In this document: positions 1 to 6,877 of the stretch, in pieces
How positions within the stretch are numbered: position 1 is the stretch's first letter
How the letters are laid out: every line of letters begins with the position of its first letter
DNA from: an uncultured Bacilli bacterium
Lineage (GTDB): Bacteria > Bacillota_I > Bacilli_A > RF39 > UBA660
DNA length: 27,991 nt
Assembly: GCA_947623705.1 (NCBI GenBank)
Contig: CANQHT010000004.1
Location: forward strand, 1-27,991
Reading direction: 5' to 3'
Program-made: the position numbers and the translations under genes
The notes under the pieces: model-generated
What the model saw: the letters and a program-made list of their open reading frames with translations, nothing else
What the model was told of the DNA's origin: nothing
Databases searched by the model: none

Positions 1-212
1 CCTTTAATTTTAACATTACCATCGTGCGTATCTAATTTAACAATTTCTAATTTTTCTCCTTTAAGTAAAATAATCCCCATATTAGATTCCATTAAAAATT
101 CTTGATCATCAAAACTTGTTATCTTATTAATACCACTTAAATTAATCATACTTCTATCAGTAACTTTAACTTCATGACTACCATAATTATTTATATCCAT
201 TACACTTTCCAT
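1..212 (-). CDS. yabP: Sporulation protein YabP (partial, 5' part only)
   Basis: The visible 70 residues read MESVMDINNYGSHEVKV at the start, then a stretch matching the YabP/YqfC family (the D-R-S-M-I-N-L-S-G-I segment, S-F-D-D-Q-E-F-L-M-E-S and G-E-K-L-E-I). The family is a small beta-rich protein needed for spore development in Bacillus. The start at 212 is supported by AGGAGGAC four bases upstream. The 3' end runs off the window. A terminator at 240-272 separates it from spoVG, so it probably has its own promoter, though the space is short. The assignment is from remembered family patterns. Confidence 0.8.
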   Translation of the reverse strand, partial: MESVMDINNYGSHEVKVTDRSMINLSGINKITSFDDQEFLMESNMGIILLKGEKLEIVKLDTHDGNVKIK

Positions 213-239
213 AAAGTCCTCCTAGAAAATAGTATGCCA

Positions 240-272
240 AAAGAAAAAGAAATAGACCTCAATCTATTTCTT
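240..272 (-). terminator. Intrinsic terminator after spoVG
   Basis: A 10-bp perfect stem pairs 247-256 with 263-272 around a 6-base loop. On the minus strand it is followed by a T-rich tract (TTTTTCTTTT). It lies just downstream of the spoVG stop, in the gap before yabP. Confidence 0.8.
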
Positions 273-287
273 ATTGACTAATTAATA

Positions 288-554
288 TTAGTTTTCTTCA
301 GTTGGATTTTTGTATTCGTTCAAAATAGCAGTTTCAAACATTTCTCTTGTTTCTGCATTAGTTGGATGAACGATATCTTCAAATTTATCATCATTTACTT
401 TACGACTAGGCATAGCGCAAAATAATCTGTTTTCTCCTTCTATAATTCTAATGTTGCTTATAACAAAGCAATCATCGATAGTTACTGTAGCGTAACCTTT
501 AAGTCTAGATCCTTCTTTTTCAACTTTGTGAACTCGAACTTTTGTAATTTCCAT
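288..554 (-). CDS. spoVG: Septation/sporulation regulator SpoVG
   Basis: An 88-residue protein matching SpoVG along its full length: MEITKVRVHKVE at the start, the L-K-G-Y-A-T-V-T-I-D-D core, and the F-C-A-M-P-S-R-K segment followed by D-I-V-H-P-T-N. SpoVG family proteins are small nucleic-acid-binding regulators that affect asymmetric septation and, in other Firmicutes, virulence and cell-wall genes. A GTG nine bases upstream (563) is in frame, but AGGAG overlaps it and sits eight bases before the ATG at 554, so 554 is preferred. The gene follows veg after about 75 bases that hold a candidate promoter, and a strong terminator follows it. Confidence 0.95.
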   Translation of the reverse strand: MEITKVRVHKVEKEGSRLKGYATVTIDDCFVISNIRIIEGENRLFCAMPSRKVNDDKFEDIVHPTNAETREMFETAILNEYKNPTEEN

Positions 555-596
555 TACTATCACTCCTTACTATTGAATATCACAACCTAATTTAAT

Positions 597-623
597 TTTA
601 TATCAATAATGAAAATTTTTCAA
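597..623 (-). promoter_or_regulatory. Candidate sigma-A promoter for spoVG
   Basis: On the minus strand, TTGAAA (618-623) is followed 15 bases later by TATAAA (597-602). That box is preceded by TGA, an extended -10. The short spacer is partly compensated by the extended box. No sigma-H-like pair was recognised here. Confidence 0.35.
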
Positions 624-628
624 CTATT

Positions 629-841
629 TTAGATAAATTTTATTTTAATATCGCCAGTTATATAATCATTATAGGAAAAACTTTTTTCAACACCATCACT
701 TATAATACTAAAAATATTGGGATAAGTTTTATATAATACGCCTTCATAATGATTTATTTTATTTCGCATACCATAGACTGTAACAATAACTTTTTTATTT
801 AAGTTATGTTCAATCTTATCTCTTATAATATCTAAATTCAT
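629..841 (-). CDS. veg: Veg family protein
   Basis: A 70-residue protein with the Veg family pattern: an N-terminal L-D-I-I-R-D-K-I helix, then small beta-strand segments (K-K-V-I-V-T-V, E-G-V-L-Y-K-T-Y-P-N-I-F-S-I) and F-S-Y-N-D. In Bacillus subtilis Veg is very strongly expressed and stimulates biofilm matrix genes. Its ATG overlaps the TAA of yabG by one base (TAATG), so it is translationally coupled here. The yabG-veg order is the same as in Bacillus. The protein is slightly shorter than the Bacillus one (about 86 residues). Confidence 0.88.
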   Translation of the reverse strand: MNLDIIRDKIEHNLNKKVIVTVYGMRNKINHYEGVLYKTYPNIFSIISDGVEKSFSYNDYITGDIKIKFI

Positions 842-1632
842 TATCTCGGATACCCCACATACATTAGGCCATTACCCATAATGCCACCCATACCATCTTT
901 GCCATATTTGGTAAGTTCTAAAGTTTCTTTTAAGTCTATTTCTTTGTTCCTTTCCGTAAGAGCAATAGTAACGGCAATAATCGCGGGATCTAGAGCATGA
1001 ATGTTTACCCTTTTAGGACTTGAGGCATAATTAGCACCGGCTTTTATTAATTCTTCATAATTACTTTGACAAGCACCGGCAATAATAACTAATTTTTCGT
1101 GACTTTTTTCATAATTCCTGGCTGCTTTCACCGCTTTAATAAAATTTTTCGTATTTTTATAATTATCATTATCTTTCATACTACCTTTTTTCTTATAATA
1201 AGCATCATGGCCTGTAAAGATAACAATATCCGGTTTATATTCTTTTAAAAGTAAACCCACTTGTTCATACATATCTTCTTCTTTAATTTTTTTACCTACC
1301 GCATATACTCCCGCATATTTATAATATTTTAAACATTTTTCTAAATATTCCGAATCACCATCAATATGTAATATCTTACCCGGAAGATAGAAATAGTCAT
1401 CTTTTTCAATTTTTTTACTTGCTCTTTCTCCCATTTTATCTATTTCTTTAAAAGCAAATTGTTCTTCTTCTGGTTTCGCACATTTAACTAAGTCTTTTAA
1501 ATCACTATCGGCATATAAACGTACTTCGGCCCCTTTTAAATAATAGATACCATCTTGAATATTAATAACTTTAAAAACTGTATCATTATTATAACTTTTT
1601 CTAGTTACAAAATCCCCTTTATTAATTTCCAA
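841..1632 (-). CDS. yabG: Sporulation-specific protease YabG
   Basis: A 263-residue match to YabG, the cysteine protease that trims spore coat and coat-associated proteins late in sporulation. The N-terminus (MEINKGDFVTRKSY) aligns with the Bacillus protein. The two conserved blocks are present: T-G-H-D-A-Y around residue 142 and A-G-A-C-Q-S around Cys188, followed by A-G-A-N-Y-A-S-S-P and V-N-I-H-A-L-D-P. His142 and Cys188 correspond to the reported catalytic His and Cys. In-frame GTG codons at 1644 and 1641 are possible starts, but they lie inside a GGTGAT ribosome site. The TTG at 1632 has that site just upstream and gives the best N-terminal alignment, so it is preferred. Coupled to veg by a one-base overlap. 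Confidence 0.92.
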   Translation of the reverse strand: MEINKGDFVTRKSYNNDTVFKVINIQDGIYYLKGAEVRLYADSDLKDLVKCAKPEEEQFAFKEIDKMGERASKKIEKDDYFYLPGKILHIDGDSEYLEKCLKYYKYAGVYAVGKKIKEEDMYEQVGLLLKEYKPDIVIFTGHDAYYKKKGSMKDNDNYKNTKNFIKAVKAARNYEKSHEKLVIIAGACQSNYEELIKAGANYASSPKRVNIHALDPAIIAVTIALTERNKEIDLKETLELTKYGKDGMGGIMGNGLMYVGYPR

Positions 1633-1666
1633 AAATATCACCACTAAATTTTATGAAAATAAAATG

Positions 1667-1705
1667 TCTAATATGCTTAAAATTACTCTTGGTAACAAAT
1701 GTTAC
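1667..1705 (-). promoter_or_regulatory. Candidate yabG promoter region with inverted repeat
   Basis: A minus-strand CATATTAGA (1667-1675) resembles the sigma-K -10 consensus CATAnnnTA with one mismatch. It lies about 15 bases after TACC (1691-1694). A 6-bp inverted repeat GTAACA/TGTTAC with a 2-base gap (1692-1705) overlaps the upstream part. Bacillus yabG is sigma-K dependent, which motivated the search. The match is weak. Confidence 0.2.
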
Positions 1706-1711
1706 TTTTTA

Positions 1712-2521
1712 CTATTCAGTTGTAAAAGAATCTAAAAATTCATATAAATCTTTTTCATACATTGGTACATAATTAGGGTCTGAATAACTTTTAACTTCAT
1801 AGCAATCATCTGGCCACACAATTTCAAAACGAATACTATAAATAACATTATTATAAGAGAATATTACTCGAACTGGTAAACCTCCTTTTATAGTTGTATG
1901 CTTTCTAATAAATGCTACTGTATTTAAATTTTTAATATAATATTCTTCATATCCTTCTCTATCGCCAAAAAAATCTCCAGTATATTTATCATCAGTGTAA
2001 TTAGTTCTAATACTAATTCCATACCAATTTTTAGCCATATTTCTTAAACTTTTATCACTATTTACTAAATCAAAATGGGCTTGAGCAATTTTATTATTAC
2101 TAATTTCATAGTCAGATAACTTATAAAGATCACTATCAAAATATTTGTCATATAATTTATTTTTTAAAAATTTTAATTGTAATTTATCTTCTATTTCATT
2201 TAAAGTATAATAATTATTTTCACCAAATAAATTACAGTCATAATCAGTATTTATCCGATCATTAAATTCAATGTGTAATCCTTTATCATCTTGTTCTACT
2301 TCAAAATTTTTAGTAGCATTCCAATAATTATTGATTGCAGTTCCTGCACTTACTCCAATTACAGATATTACAATTAATATTAGTCCAATATAAGCATATC
2401 TTATTTTAAATATTCCTTTTACTTTATTACTACCTTCCATTTTATTTATTATGGCATTATAATTTTTCTCTTTATTAAAATCTCTTTCCATTATTTTTTT
2501 AAATTCTTTCTTATTTGACAT
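1712..2521 (-). CDS. Putative anti-sigma factor, single-pass membrane protein
   Basis: A 269-residue protein with a short charged cytoplasmic N-terminus (about 45 residues), one transmembrane segment (about residues 45-62, Y-A-Y-I-G-L-I-L-I-V-I-S-V-I-G-V) and a roughly 200-residue extracytoplasmic domain rich in Asn, Asp and Tyr. I do not recognise that domain. Its start overlaps the end of the upstream ECF sigma gene, the standard arrangement for a membrane anti-sigma factor. The start at 2521 is chosen because GAGGAGG lies about ten bases upstream, whereas the ATG at 2530 directly abuts that site. The stop is TAG. The role as anti-sigma factor is inferred from topology and gene order, not from a recognised anti-sigma motif. 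Confidence 0.65.
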   Translation of the reverse strand: MSNKKEFKKIMERDFNKEKNYNAIINKMEGSNKVKGIFKIRYAYIGLILIVISVIGVSAGTAINNYWNATKNFEVEQDDKGLHIEFNDRINTDYDCNLFGENNYYTLNEIEDKLQLKFLKNKLYDKYFDSDLYKLSDYEISNNKIAQAHFDLVNSDKSLRNMAKNWYGISIRTNYTDDKYTGDFFGDREGYEEYYIKNLNTVAFIRKHTTIKGGLPVRVIFSYNNVIYSIRFEIVWPDDCYEVKSYSDPNYVPMYEKDLYEFLDSFTTE

Positions 2522-3065
2522 TTTTGTCATCCTCCTCTTTCATTTTTAAGTTTAATTTTTTTAAAGTTCTATAAACAGAATTTTTAATATATGATTCACT
2601 TACATTTAAAGACTTAGCTATTTCTTTAATGGTCATATCTTGTTCATAATATAGATAAAATATCTTTGGAATATTTTGATTCTTTTCTTGTTTTAAGTAA
2701 TTCCACATTATACTAAAATCTTCTTTTTTTATAACATATTTTTCAATATCAATTGTATCTTTAATGTTATCCACTAATTCTAAGTTATCAACAGTTTTAT
2801 TAAAAATTGATAATTCTTTTAATCTTGCAATTAAAGTATAATGTTTTTTTATTTTATTAAGAGCAATACCAATTAAATAACTTTTAATCTTACTTTCATC
2901 AATATCTAAATTATTTATTTTCTTCCAAAATTCTAAATATGTTTCTTGCAGTATATCATTCGCATCATTAACATTATGACATTTAATAATAATATAATTT
3001 AAAATATCATAGTAAGTATCATCATATACTTTATTAAACTTATCTAGGCTTTCCTGACTAGTCAT
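2511..3065 (-). CDS. ECF-type RNA polymerase sigma factor
   Basis: A 184-residue sigma-70 family protein of ECF size. Region 2 (about residues 10-75) carries the pattern D-A-N-D-I-L-Q-E-T-Y-L-E-F-W-K and S-Y-L-I-G-I-A-L-N-K, used for core binding and -10 recognition. Region 4 (about residues 125-175) has the helix-turn-helix M-T-I-K-E-I-A-K-S-L-N-V-S-E-S-Y-I-K. AGGTGAT precedes the ATG. The 3' end overlaps the downstream membrane protein, so sigma and anti-sigma are co-translated. A TGAAAC motif upstream suggests autoregulation. The ECF subgroup and target genes cannot be told from here; the neighbouring surface protein gene is one possible target. Confidence 0.92.
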   Translation of the reverse strand: MTSQESLDKFNKVYDDTYYDILNYIIIKCHNVNDANDILQETYLEFWKKINNLDIDESKIKSYLIGIALNKIKKHYTLIARLKELSIFNKTVDNLELVDNIKDTIDIEKYVIKKEDFSIMWNYLKQEKNQNIPKIFYLYYEQDMTIKEIAKSLNVSESYIKNSVYRTLKKLNLKMKEEDDKNVK

Positions 3066-3085
3066 TTATATCACCTACACTATAT

Positions 3086-3113
3086 AATCCCAAAAAATTA
3101 TTAAAAAGTTTCA
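3086..3113 (-). promoter_or_regulatory. Candidate autoregulatory ECF promoter
   Basis: On the minus strand TGAAAC (3108-3113) is followed after 16 bases by GGGATT (3086-3091), about 20 bases before the sigma gene start. TGAAAC is the classic -35 of many ECF sigma factors, and spacing of 16 is typical. The -10 matches the usual CGTA-type poorly. Confidence 0.3.
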
Positions 3114-3192
3114 TTTTTTTTAATTAATTATATTCTTAAATTAATTTTTACACATAATAATATAAATATCTAGAGTAATTATAAAATACATT

Positions 3193-3225
3193 AAAAAAAG
3201 CCAATAATTTTTTAACATTATTAAC
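3193..3225 (-). terminator. Intrinsic terminator after the surface protein gene
   Basis: On the minus strand a 9-bp RNA stem including two G-U pairs (3217-3225 with 3200-3208) closes an 8-base loop and is followed by seven T. It lies 15 bases downstream of the stop at 3241, separating that gene from the sigma operon. Confidence 0.6.
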
Positions 3226-3240
3226 TTTCTCTATACAAAA

Positions 3241-4506
3241 TTAATTAATCATAAATGGATTTTCTTTAGTACCAATACCAGATAATTCAATATCTGATGT
3301 AAGATAAAAGACAGGACGTGCCAAAGCTTGATACCATAAAAGCATTTGATATAATCCACCAGTAGTACGATCAATATACCATGCCGAATAATCTTCAAGT
3401 CTAAAAAGATAACCATAACCGCTTATTAACCATTCATTTAAAGTTGTTGAATTTTGATTATTACTTATATTTATCCACCCTTTTTTGGCATTTTCTTGAT
3501 TTGCAGGATTTCCAGAATCTTCTTCATTTGTTTTATAAGCATATAAATAATCATGTAAATACATTAACCCAATTGGTGCTTCTATTTTTTCGTACCATTC
3601 TCCTTTTCCTGTTGGATTACCATCACTATCTTCTTTATTATAAAATGTGGTTTCAATGCTTCCACTTTCTATATCATACATCGTATTTCCGTTATAGTTA
3701 CCATAACTTGATGTATTTCCATATAACCAAGTGTGATCAGTTACAATTAAATTCTTTATATTTTCACTTAAGTTATAATAATAAGAATTTGAATCAGTTA
3801 AATTTGGCTCTGTTGAGTTATCGCTTTTACCATTTAACTTTTGATATATCAAACTTTGAGGCCATTTAATATCTGTGGTTTTACTATGACTCCACCATAG
3901 AAGATTTGTTAAAGATGTTTTTTTTATAACTTTTAACTCTCCATCTTCAGTCACACCAATAATACGATACATACTATCATTATCATCCTCTGAACAACTT
4001 TCTGTATTGCAACAATATTCTCCTAAACAAATATAGTTTCTAACATCATCTGTATATAACCCTTGATAGCGATACATACCTCCTACTAATTCTTGGCTTA
4101 AATGTTTTTCAGTATCAGTACTTCTTAAATAATTTATAACATTATCTTTATCATAATATAAATAACAATATAAAGTCTTACTTGTATCTAATATCACTGT
4201 ATAAGTATCATAATCATAACTTAATACATCTTCCACCTTTTTGCCATTTACATCAGTACAACCACTTTTTTCTTCGTTAAATTTGTAACCTCCTAAAGGT
4301 AAATCATTTGATTTACTTTCTTTATAGTCTCCTTTACCCTTGGTTTGTTCTAACAATAAAGCAAATTGCTTAGGTTTATTTTGTTTTTTTAATTTTACCC
4401 TAGGTAGTTCTTTATATTCTAACTTTTTATTGTTTAAAATCACAAATGAACCAATAGCAATTCCTACAACAAATAATATTATCAACATATAATATTTTCG
4501 TTTCAT
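3241..4506 (-). CDS. Membrane-anchored surface protein with C-terminal RPVFYLTSDIE-type domain
   Basis: A 421-residue protein with an N-terminal signal-anchor (residues about 6-25, M-L-I-I-L-F-V-V-G-I-A-I-G-S) and a large extracellular part. It has clustered cysteines (Y-C-C-N-T-E-S-C around residue 165), an M-Y-R-I-I-G-V segment, L-K-V-I-K-K, and a C-terminal block R-P-V-F-Y-L-T-S-D-I-E with S-G-I-G-T-K-E-N-P-F. That combination recurs in predicted cell-surface proteins of uncultured gut Firmicutes, where function is unknown (DUF6273-like by impression). An in-frame GTG at 4515 lies in the GGAGTGAT ribosome site, so the ATG at 4506 is the likely start. It is divergent from a ribbon-helix-helix regulator, and operator-like sites flank its extended -10. 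Confidence 0.75.
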   Translation of the reverse strand: MKRKYYMLIILFVVGIAIGSFVILNNKKLEYKELPRVKLKKQNKPKQFALLLEQTKGKGDYKESKSNDLPLGGYKFNEEKSGCTDVNGKKVEDVLSYDYDTYTVILDTSKTLYCYLYYDKDNVINYLRSTDTEKHLSQELVGGMYRYQGLYTDDVRNYICLGEYCCNTESCSEDDNDSMYRIIGVTEDGELKVIKKTSLTNLLWWSHSKTTDIKWPQSLIYQKLNGKSDNSTEPNLTDSNSYYYNLSENIKNLIVTDHTWLYGNTSSYGNYNGNTMYDIESGSIETTFYNKEDSDGNPTGKGEWYEKIEAPIGLMYLHDYLYAYKTNEEDSGNPANQENAKKGWINISNNQNSTTLNEWLISGYGYLFRLEDYSAWYIDRTTGGLYQMLLWYQALARPVFYLTSDIELSGIGTKENPFMIN

Positions 4507-4521
4507 TATCATCACTCCGTT

Positions 4522-4549
4522 TTGATACTATTATGGTATCTATCATAAT
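4522..4549 (+). promoter_or_regulatory. Candidate promoter for the RHH regulator
   Basis: TTGATA (4522-4527), a 16-base spacer, then CATAAT (4544-4549). The first operator-like repeat (4524-4539) covers the -35 and spacer, and the inverted copy (4551-4560) would cover the transcription start. Confidence 0.45.
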
Positions 4550-4601
4550 AATACCATAATAAAACTATTATAACAATACCAAAATGATACAATTATGGTA
4601 T
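4524..4601. promoter_or_regulatory. Triple operator array for the RHH regulator
   Basis: ATTATGGTAT occurs at 4530-4539 and 4592-4601, and its exact reverse complement ATACCATAAT at 4551-4560. The two direct copies extend to a 16-base repeat with one mismatch (GATAC followed by T or A, then ATTATGGTAT) at 4524-4539 and 4586-4601. The array spans both divergent promoters. Ribbon-helix-helix repressors typically bind such repeated short sites and control their own promoter, so joint control of both genes is inferred. Confidence 0.65.
4567..4575 (-). promoter_or_regulatory. Extended -10 promoter for the surface protein gene
   Basis: Minus-strand TGT-TATAAT at 4567-4575 is a perfect -10 hexamer with the TGn extension. 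It lies about 60 bases before the ATG at 4506. Operator-like motifs sit on both sides, at 4551-4560 and 4592-4601. Confidence 0.5.
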
Positions 4602-4612
4602 AGGAGGTATTT

Positions 4613-4765
4613 ATGAATTTATCTTTAAGATTAGCATTAGAACTATATCAAAAATTAAAAAAGATTGCTTTAGAAGAAGAAAGAAGTATTAACGGAGAAA
4701 TTAATTATATTATTAAAAAATATATTGAAGAAAGAGAAAAAGAAGAAAAAAATAATAACAAATAA
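4613..4765 (+). CDS. Arc-type ribbon-helix-helix DNA-binding protein
   Basis: A 50-residue protein. It begins MNLSLRLALELYQKLKKIA, then E-E-E-R-S-I-N-G-E-I-N-Y-I-I-K-K-Y-I-E-E, and a charged tail. This matches the Arc/MetJ ribbon-helix-helix fold: a short N-terminal beta strand with alternating residues (S-L-R-L) that would contact the major groove, helix A, the turn with S-I-N-x-E-I as in Arc's S-V-N-S-E-I, and helix B. AGGAGGT precedes the ATG. It is transcribed away from the surface protein gene and ends in a bidirectional terminator. Likely a dimeric or tetrameric autorepressor acting on the 4524-4601 operator array. Confidence 0.85.
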   Translation: MNLSLRLALELYQKLKKIALEEERSINGEINYIIKKYIEEREKEEKNNNK

Positions 4766-4802
4766 AAAGTATTAATCTAATCATCGACTAATACTTTTTT
4801 TA
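4763..4802. terminator. Bidirectional terminator between RHH gene and prmC
   Basis: An 11-bp stem pairs 4764-4774 with 4789-4799. It has A-runs on the left and T-runs on the right, so it can stop transcription from both converging genes. The stop codons of the RHH gene (4763-4765) and prmC (4800-4802) lie at its edges. Confidence 0.75.
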
Positions 4803-5522
4803 ATCTAATTCTTTATTGCTTATAAATACATATCTTTCAAAATTGTTGTAATCATATTCTAATTTAAAATAAGTATTTTTTAATTTTTTTTGAACTAACT
4901 CTTTTATTAATTTACCTTCATTATCACCAATTTCAAATGCAATTAAATAATTATCTTTTAAATTATTCTTTAATTTTTCTAATATAATACGATAAAAGTA
5001 AATACCTTTTTCTTCTGCAAAAATAGCATTTTGCGGTTCATATTTAGTTTTTTCATCTACTTTATCATTAAAAGGTACATATGGCGGATTACTAATAATT
5101 AAATCATATTTTTTATTACTTTCATATTTATTTATATCACATTCTATAAAATTAATTTTAACATTATTTAACTTAGCATTTTCTTTGGCAACCTCTAGGG
5201 CTTTTTTACTAATATCAATGGCATCAATTTTACAAGAAATATTCTTAGACATAGCAATACTTATACAACCACTGCCGGTACCTATTTCTAAAATACTAGG
5301 ATTATTAATATTTATTTTTTTTAAATAATTTAGAGTTTTTTCTACTAAATATTCTGTTTCAAACCGAGGTATTAAAACATTTTCATTGACATTAATAATG
5401 GTATTATAAAATTCCACATTACCAATAATATATTGCACGGGATAACCATCATGTAATTTCTTTAAAGCTTCACTTTGTTTATCTTTACTAACATATTTTT
5501 GAATTAATTCTTCATCAGTCAT
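4800..5522 (-). CDS. prmC: Peptide chain release factor N5-glutamine methyltransferase PrmC
   Basis: A 240-residue class I methyltransferase that methylates the Gln of the GGQ motif of release factors, using S-adenosylmethionine. Visible motifs are the substrate-adjacent P-V-Q-Y-I-I-G-N-V-E-F-Y, the glycine-rich SAM loop L-E-I-G-T-G-S-G-C (about residue 80) and the catalytic N-P-P-Y at residues 145-148. It is shorter than typical PrmC (about 280 residues) because the helical N-terminal domain is reduced to roughly 28 residues. It is the last gene of the prfA operon, overlaps the upstream zinc-ribbon gene by eight bases, and so sits next to its substrate gene as in many Firmicutes. Confidence 0.95.
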   Translation of the reverse strand: MTDEELIQKYVSKDKQSEALKKLHDGYPVQYIIGNVEFYNTIINVNENVLIPRFETEYLVEKTLNYLKKININNPSILEIGTGSGCISIAMSKNISCKIDAIDISKKALEVAKENAKLNNVKINFIECDINKYESNKKYDLIISNPPYVPFNDKVDEKTKYEPQNAIFAEEKGIYFYRIILEKLKNNLKDNYLIAFEIGDNEGKLIKELVQKKLKNTYFKLEYDYNNFERYVFISNKELD

Positions 5523-5757
5523 TTTTTCTTCTTCCTAAAATTAATTTACAAACATTAACTTCTTCTTCCTTATTAACATTATAATTATATAAAAAGTTTG
5601 AGACATCTCTTACTTCGTAATGCTTAGTAACTTCTAGACATTTATAACAATATAAATCTTTGATATGCCCAACTGGTCTTGCATTACCAACTTTTCTTTG
5701 AATAGTTACGATATTACCACAATTAAGACAAACTAAATCTGAATAATTATACTTCAA
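5515..5757 (-). CDS. Small zinc-ribbon protein between prfA and prmC
   Basis: An 80-residue protein of unknown function. It has two cysteine pairs, C-L-N-C near the N-terminus and C-Y-K-C about 27 residues later, a likely zinc-binding ribbon, plus a basic tail (L-I-L-G-R-R-K). The reading frame overlaps the end of prfA and the start of prmC, so the three genes are translationally coupled. A GTG start at 5766 is possible, but GGTGA at 5763-5767 acts as a ribosome site for the in-frame TTG at 5757, as at two other TTG starts in this window. The stop is TGA, which shows UGA is a stop in this genome. A role in translation is suggested only by position. Confidence 0.7.
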   Translation of the reverse strand: MKYNYSDLVCLNCGNIVTIQRKVGNARPVGHIKDLYCYKCLEVTKHYEVRDVSNFLYNYNVNKEEEVNVCKLILGRRKND

Positions 5758-6814
5758 AATTTTCACCAGCTAGTTTAAGGCGCATATCCTCAGTTATTAA
5801 GGCTTCAATAATTGGATCTAAATGACCATCCATTACCCGGTCAAGTTCCATAACAGAGAAATTAATCCGATGATCCGTAACTCTATTTTGAGGATAATTA
5901 TAAGTTCTTATTTTTTCCGAACGATCTCCCGTACCAATTTTATTTTTTCTTTCGGCACCAAGTTCTTGTTCTTGTTTTTGTTTCATATCATCATGTAGTT
6001 TAATTCTAAGTAAACGCATGGCATTTTCTTTATTTTTAAGTTGACTTCTTTCAGTTTGGCATCCGACAACGACACCGGTTGGAATATGAGTAATTCTTAC
6101 TGCTGAATTCGAAGTATTAACTGATTGACCACCGGCACCACTAGAATGGAAAACATCAATTTTTAAATCACTTTCTTTTATTTCAATTTCGGCATCTTCA
6201 ACTTCTGGCATTACTAAAACCGTCGCCGTTGATGTATGAACTCTACCTTGGGTTTCCGTAACTGGTACTCTTTGAACACGATGCGAACCACTTTCATATT
6301 TCAATTTAGAATAAACATTATTACCTTTTATCATACATTCTATTTGAGAAAATCCGCCAGAGGTACCTTCAATAGCGTTCAACACTTCAATTTTCCAACC
6401 ATTTTCTTCGGCATAATAAGAATACATTCTAAATAAATCACCCGCAAAAATATTGGCTTCATCACCACCAGCGGCTCCTCTTATTTCCATAATGACATTC
6501 TTACCATCATTTTCATCTTTAGGAACTAATAAAACTTCTAATTCTTTACGAATATTTTCTAATTTAGCACTTAGGGTTTCTATTTCACTTTCGGCCATTT
6601 CTTTAAATTCCGGGTCATCTAAAAGACTTTTATCATCTTCTAAAGCCTTTTCAGTTTCTTTATATTCATTATATTTATTTACTATTTCTTCTAAATCGCT
6701 TTGTTCTTTAGATAAAGTTTTTAATTTATTATAGTCATTTAATACTTCGGGCTTAGTAAGTTCAATTTTTAATTCTTCATATTTTTGTAAAATATTATCT
6801 AATCTTTCAAACAT
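5747..6814 (-). CDS. prfA: Peptide chain release factor 1
   Basis: A 355-residue RF1 that reads UAA and UAG. The tripeptide anticodon P-V-T is at residues 184-186, in R-V-P-V-T-E-T-Q-G-R, and the peptidyl-tRNA hydrolysis motif G-G-Q is at 228-230, in G-A-G-G-Q-S-V-N-T-S. PrmC, the enzyme that methylates this Gln, is encoded two genes downstream. AGGTGAT precedes the ATG. Length is normal for the family. It follows the CDF transporter gene after 60 bases. Confidence 0.98.
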   Translation of the reverse strand: MFERLDNILQKYEELKIELTKPEVLNDYNKLKTLSKEQSDLEEIVNKYNEYKETEKALEDDKSLLDDPEFKEMAESEIETLSAKLENIRKELEVLLVPKDENDGKNVIMEIRGAAGGDEANIFAGDLFRMYSYYAEENGWKIEVLNAIEGTSGGFSQIECMIKGNNVYSKLKYESGSHRVQRVPVTETQGRVHTSTATVLVMPEVEDAEIEIKESDLKIDVFHSSGAGGQSVNTSNSAVRITHIPTGVVVGCQTERSQLKNKENAMRLLRIKLHDDMKQKQEQELGAERKNKIGTGDRSEKIRTYNYPQNRVTDHRINFSVMELDRVMDGHLDPIIEALITEDMRLKLAGENFEV

Positions 6815-6877
6815 TTTTAATCACCTGTTTCTTCCAAGATTATATCATTTAAAATTAATTACTGCAATAAAAGAGCC

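Noticed and set aside
3444..3869. Plus-strand open frame of 141 codons
   Set aside because: It lies wholly inside the surface protein gene on the other strand, has no ribosome site, and its Phe/Leu/Tyr/His-rich composition is typical of an antisense shadow.
6236..6734. Plus-strand frames opposite prfA
   Set aside because: Antisense to a clearly identified essential gene; no ribosome site or family resemblance.
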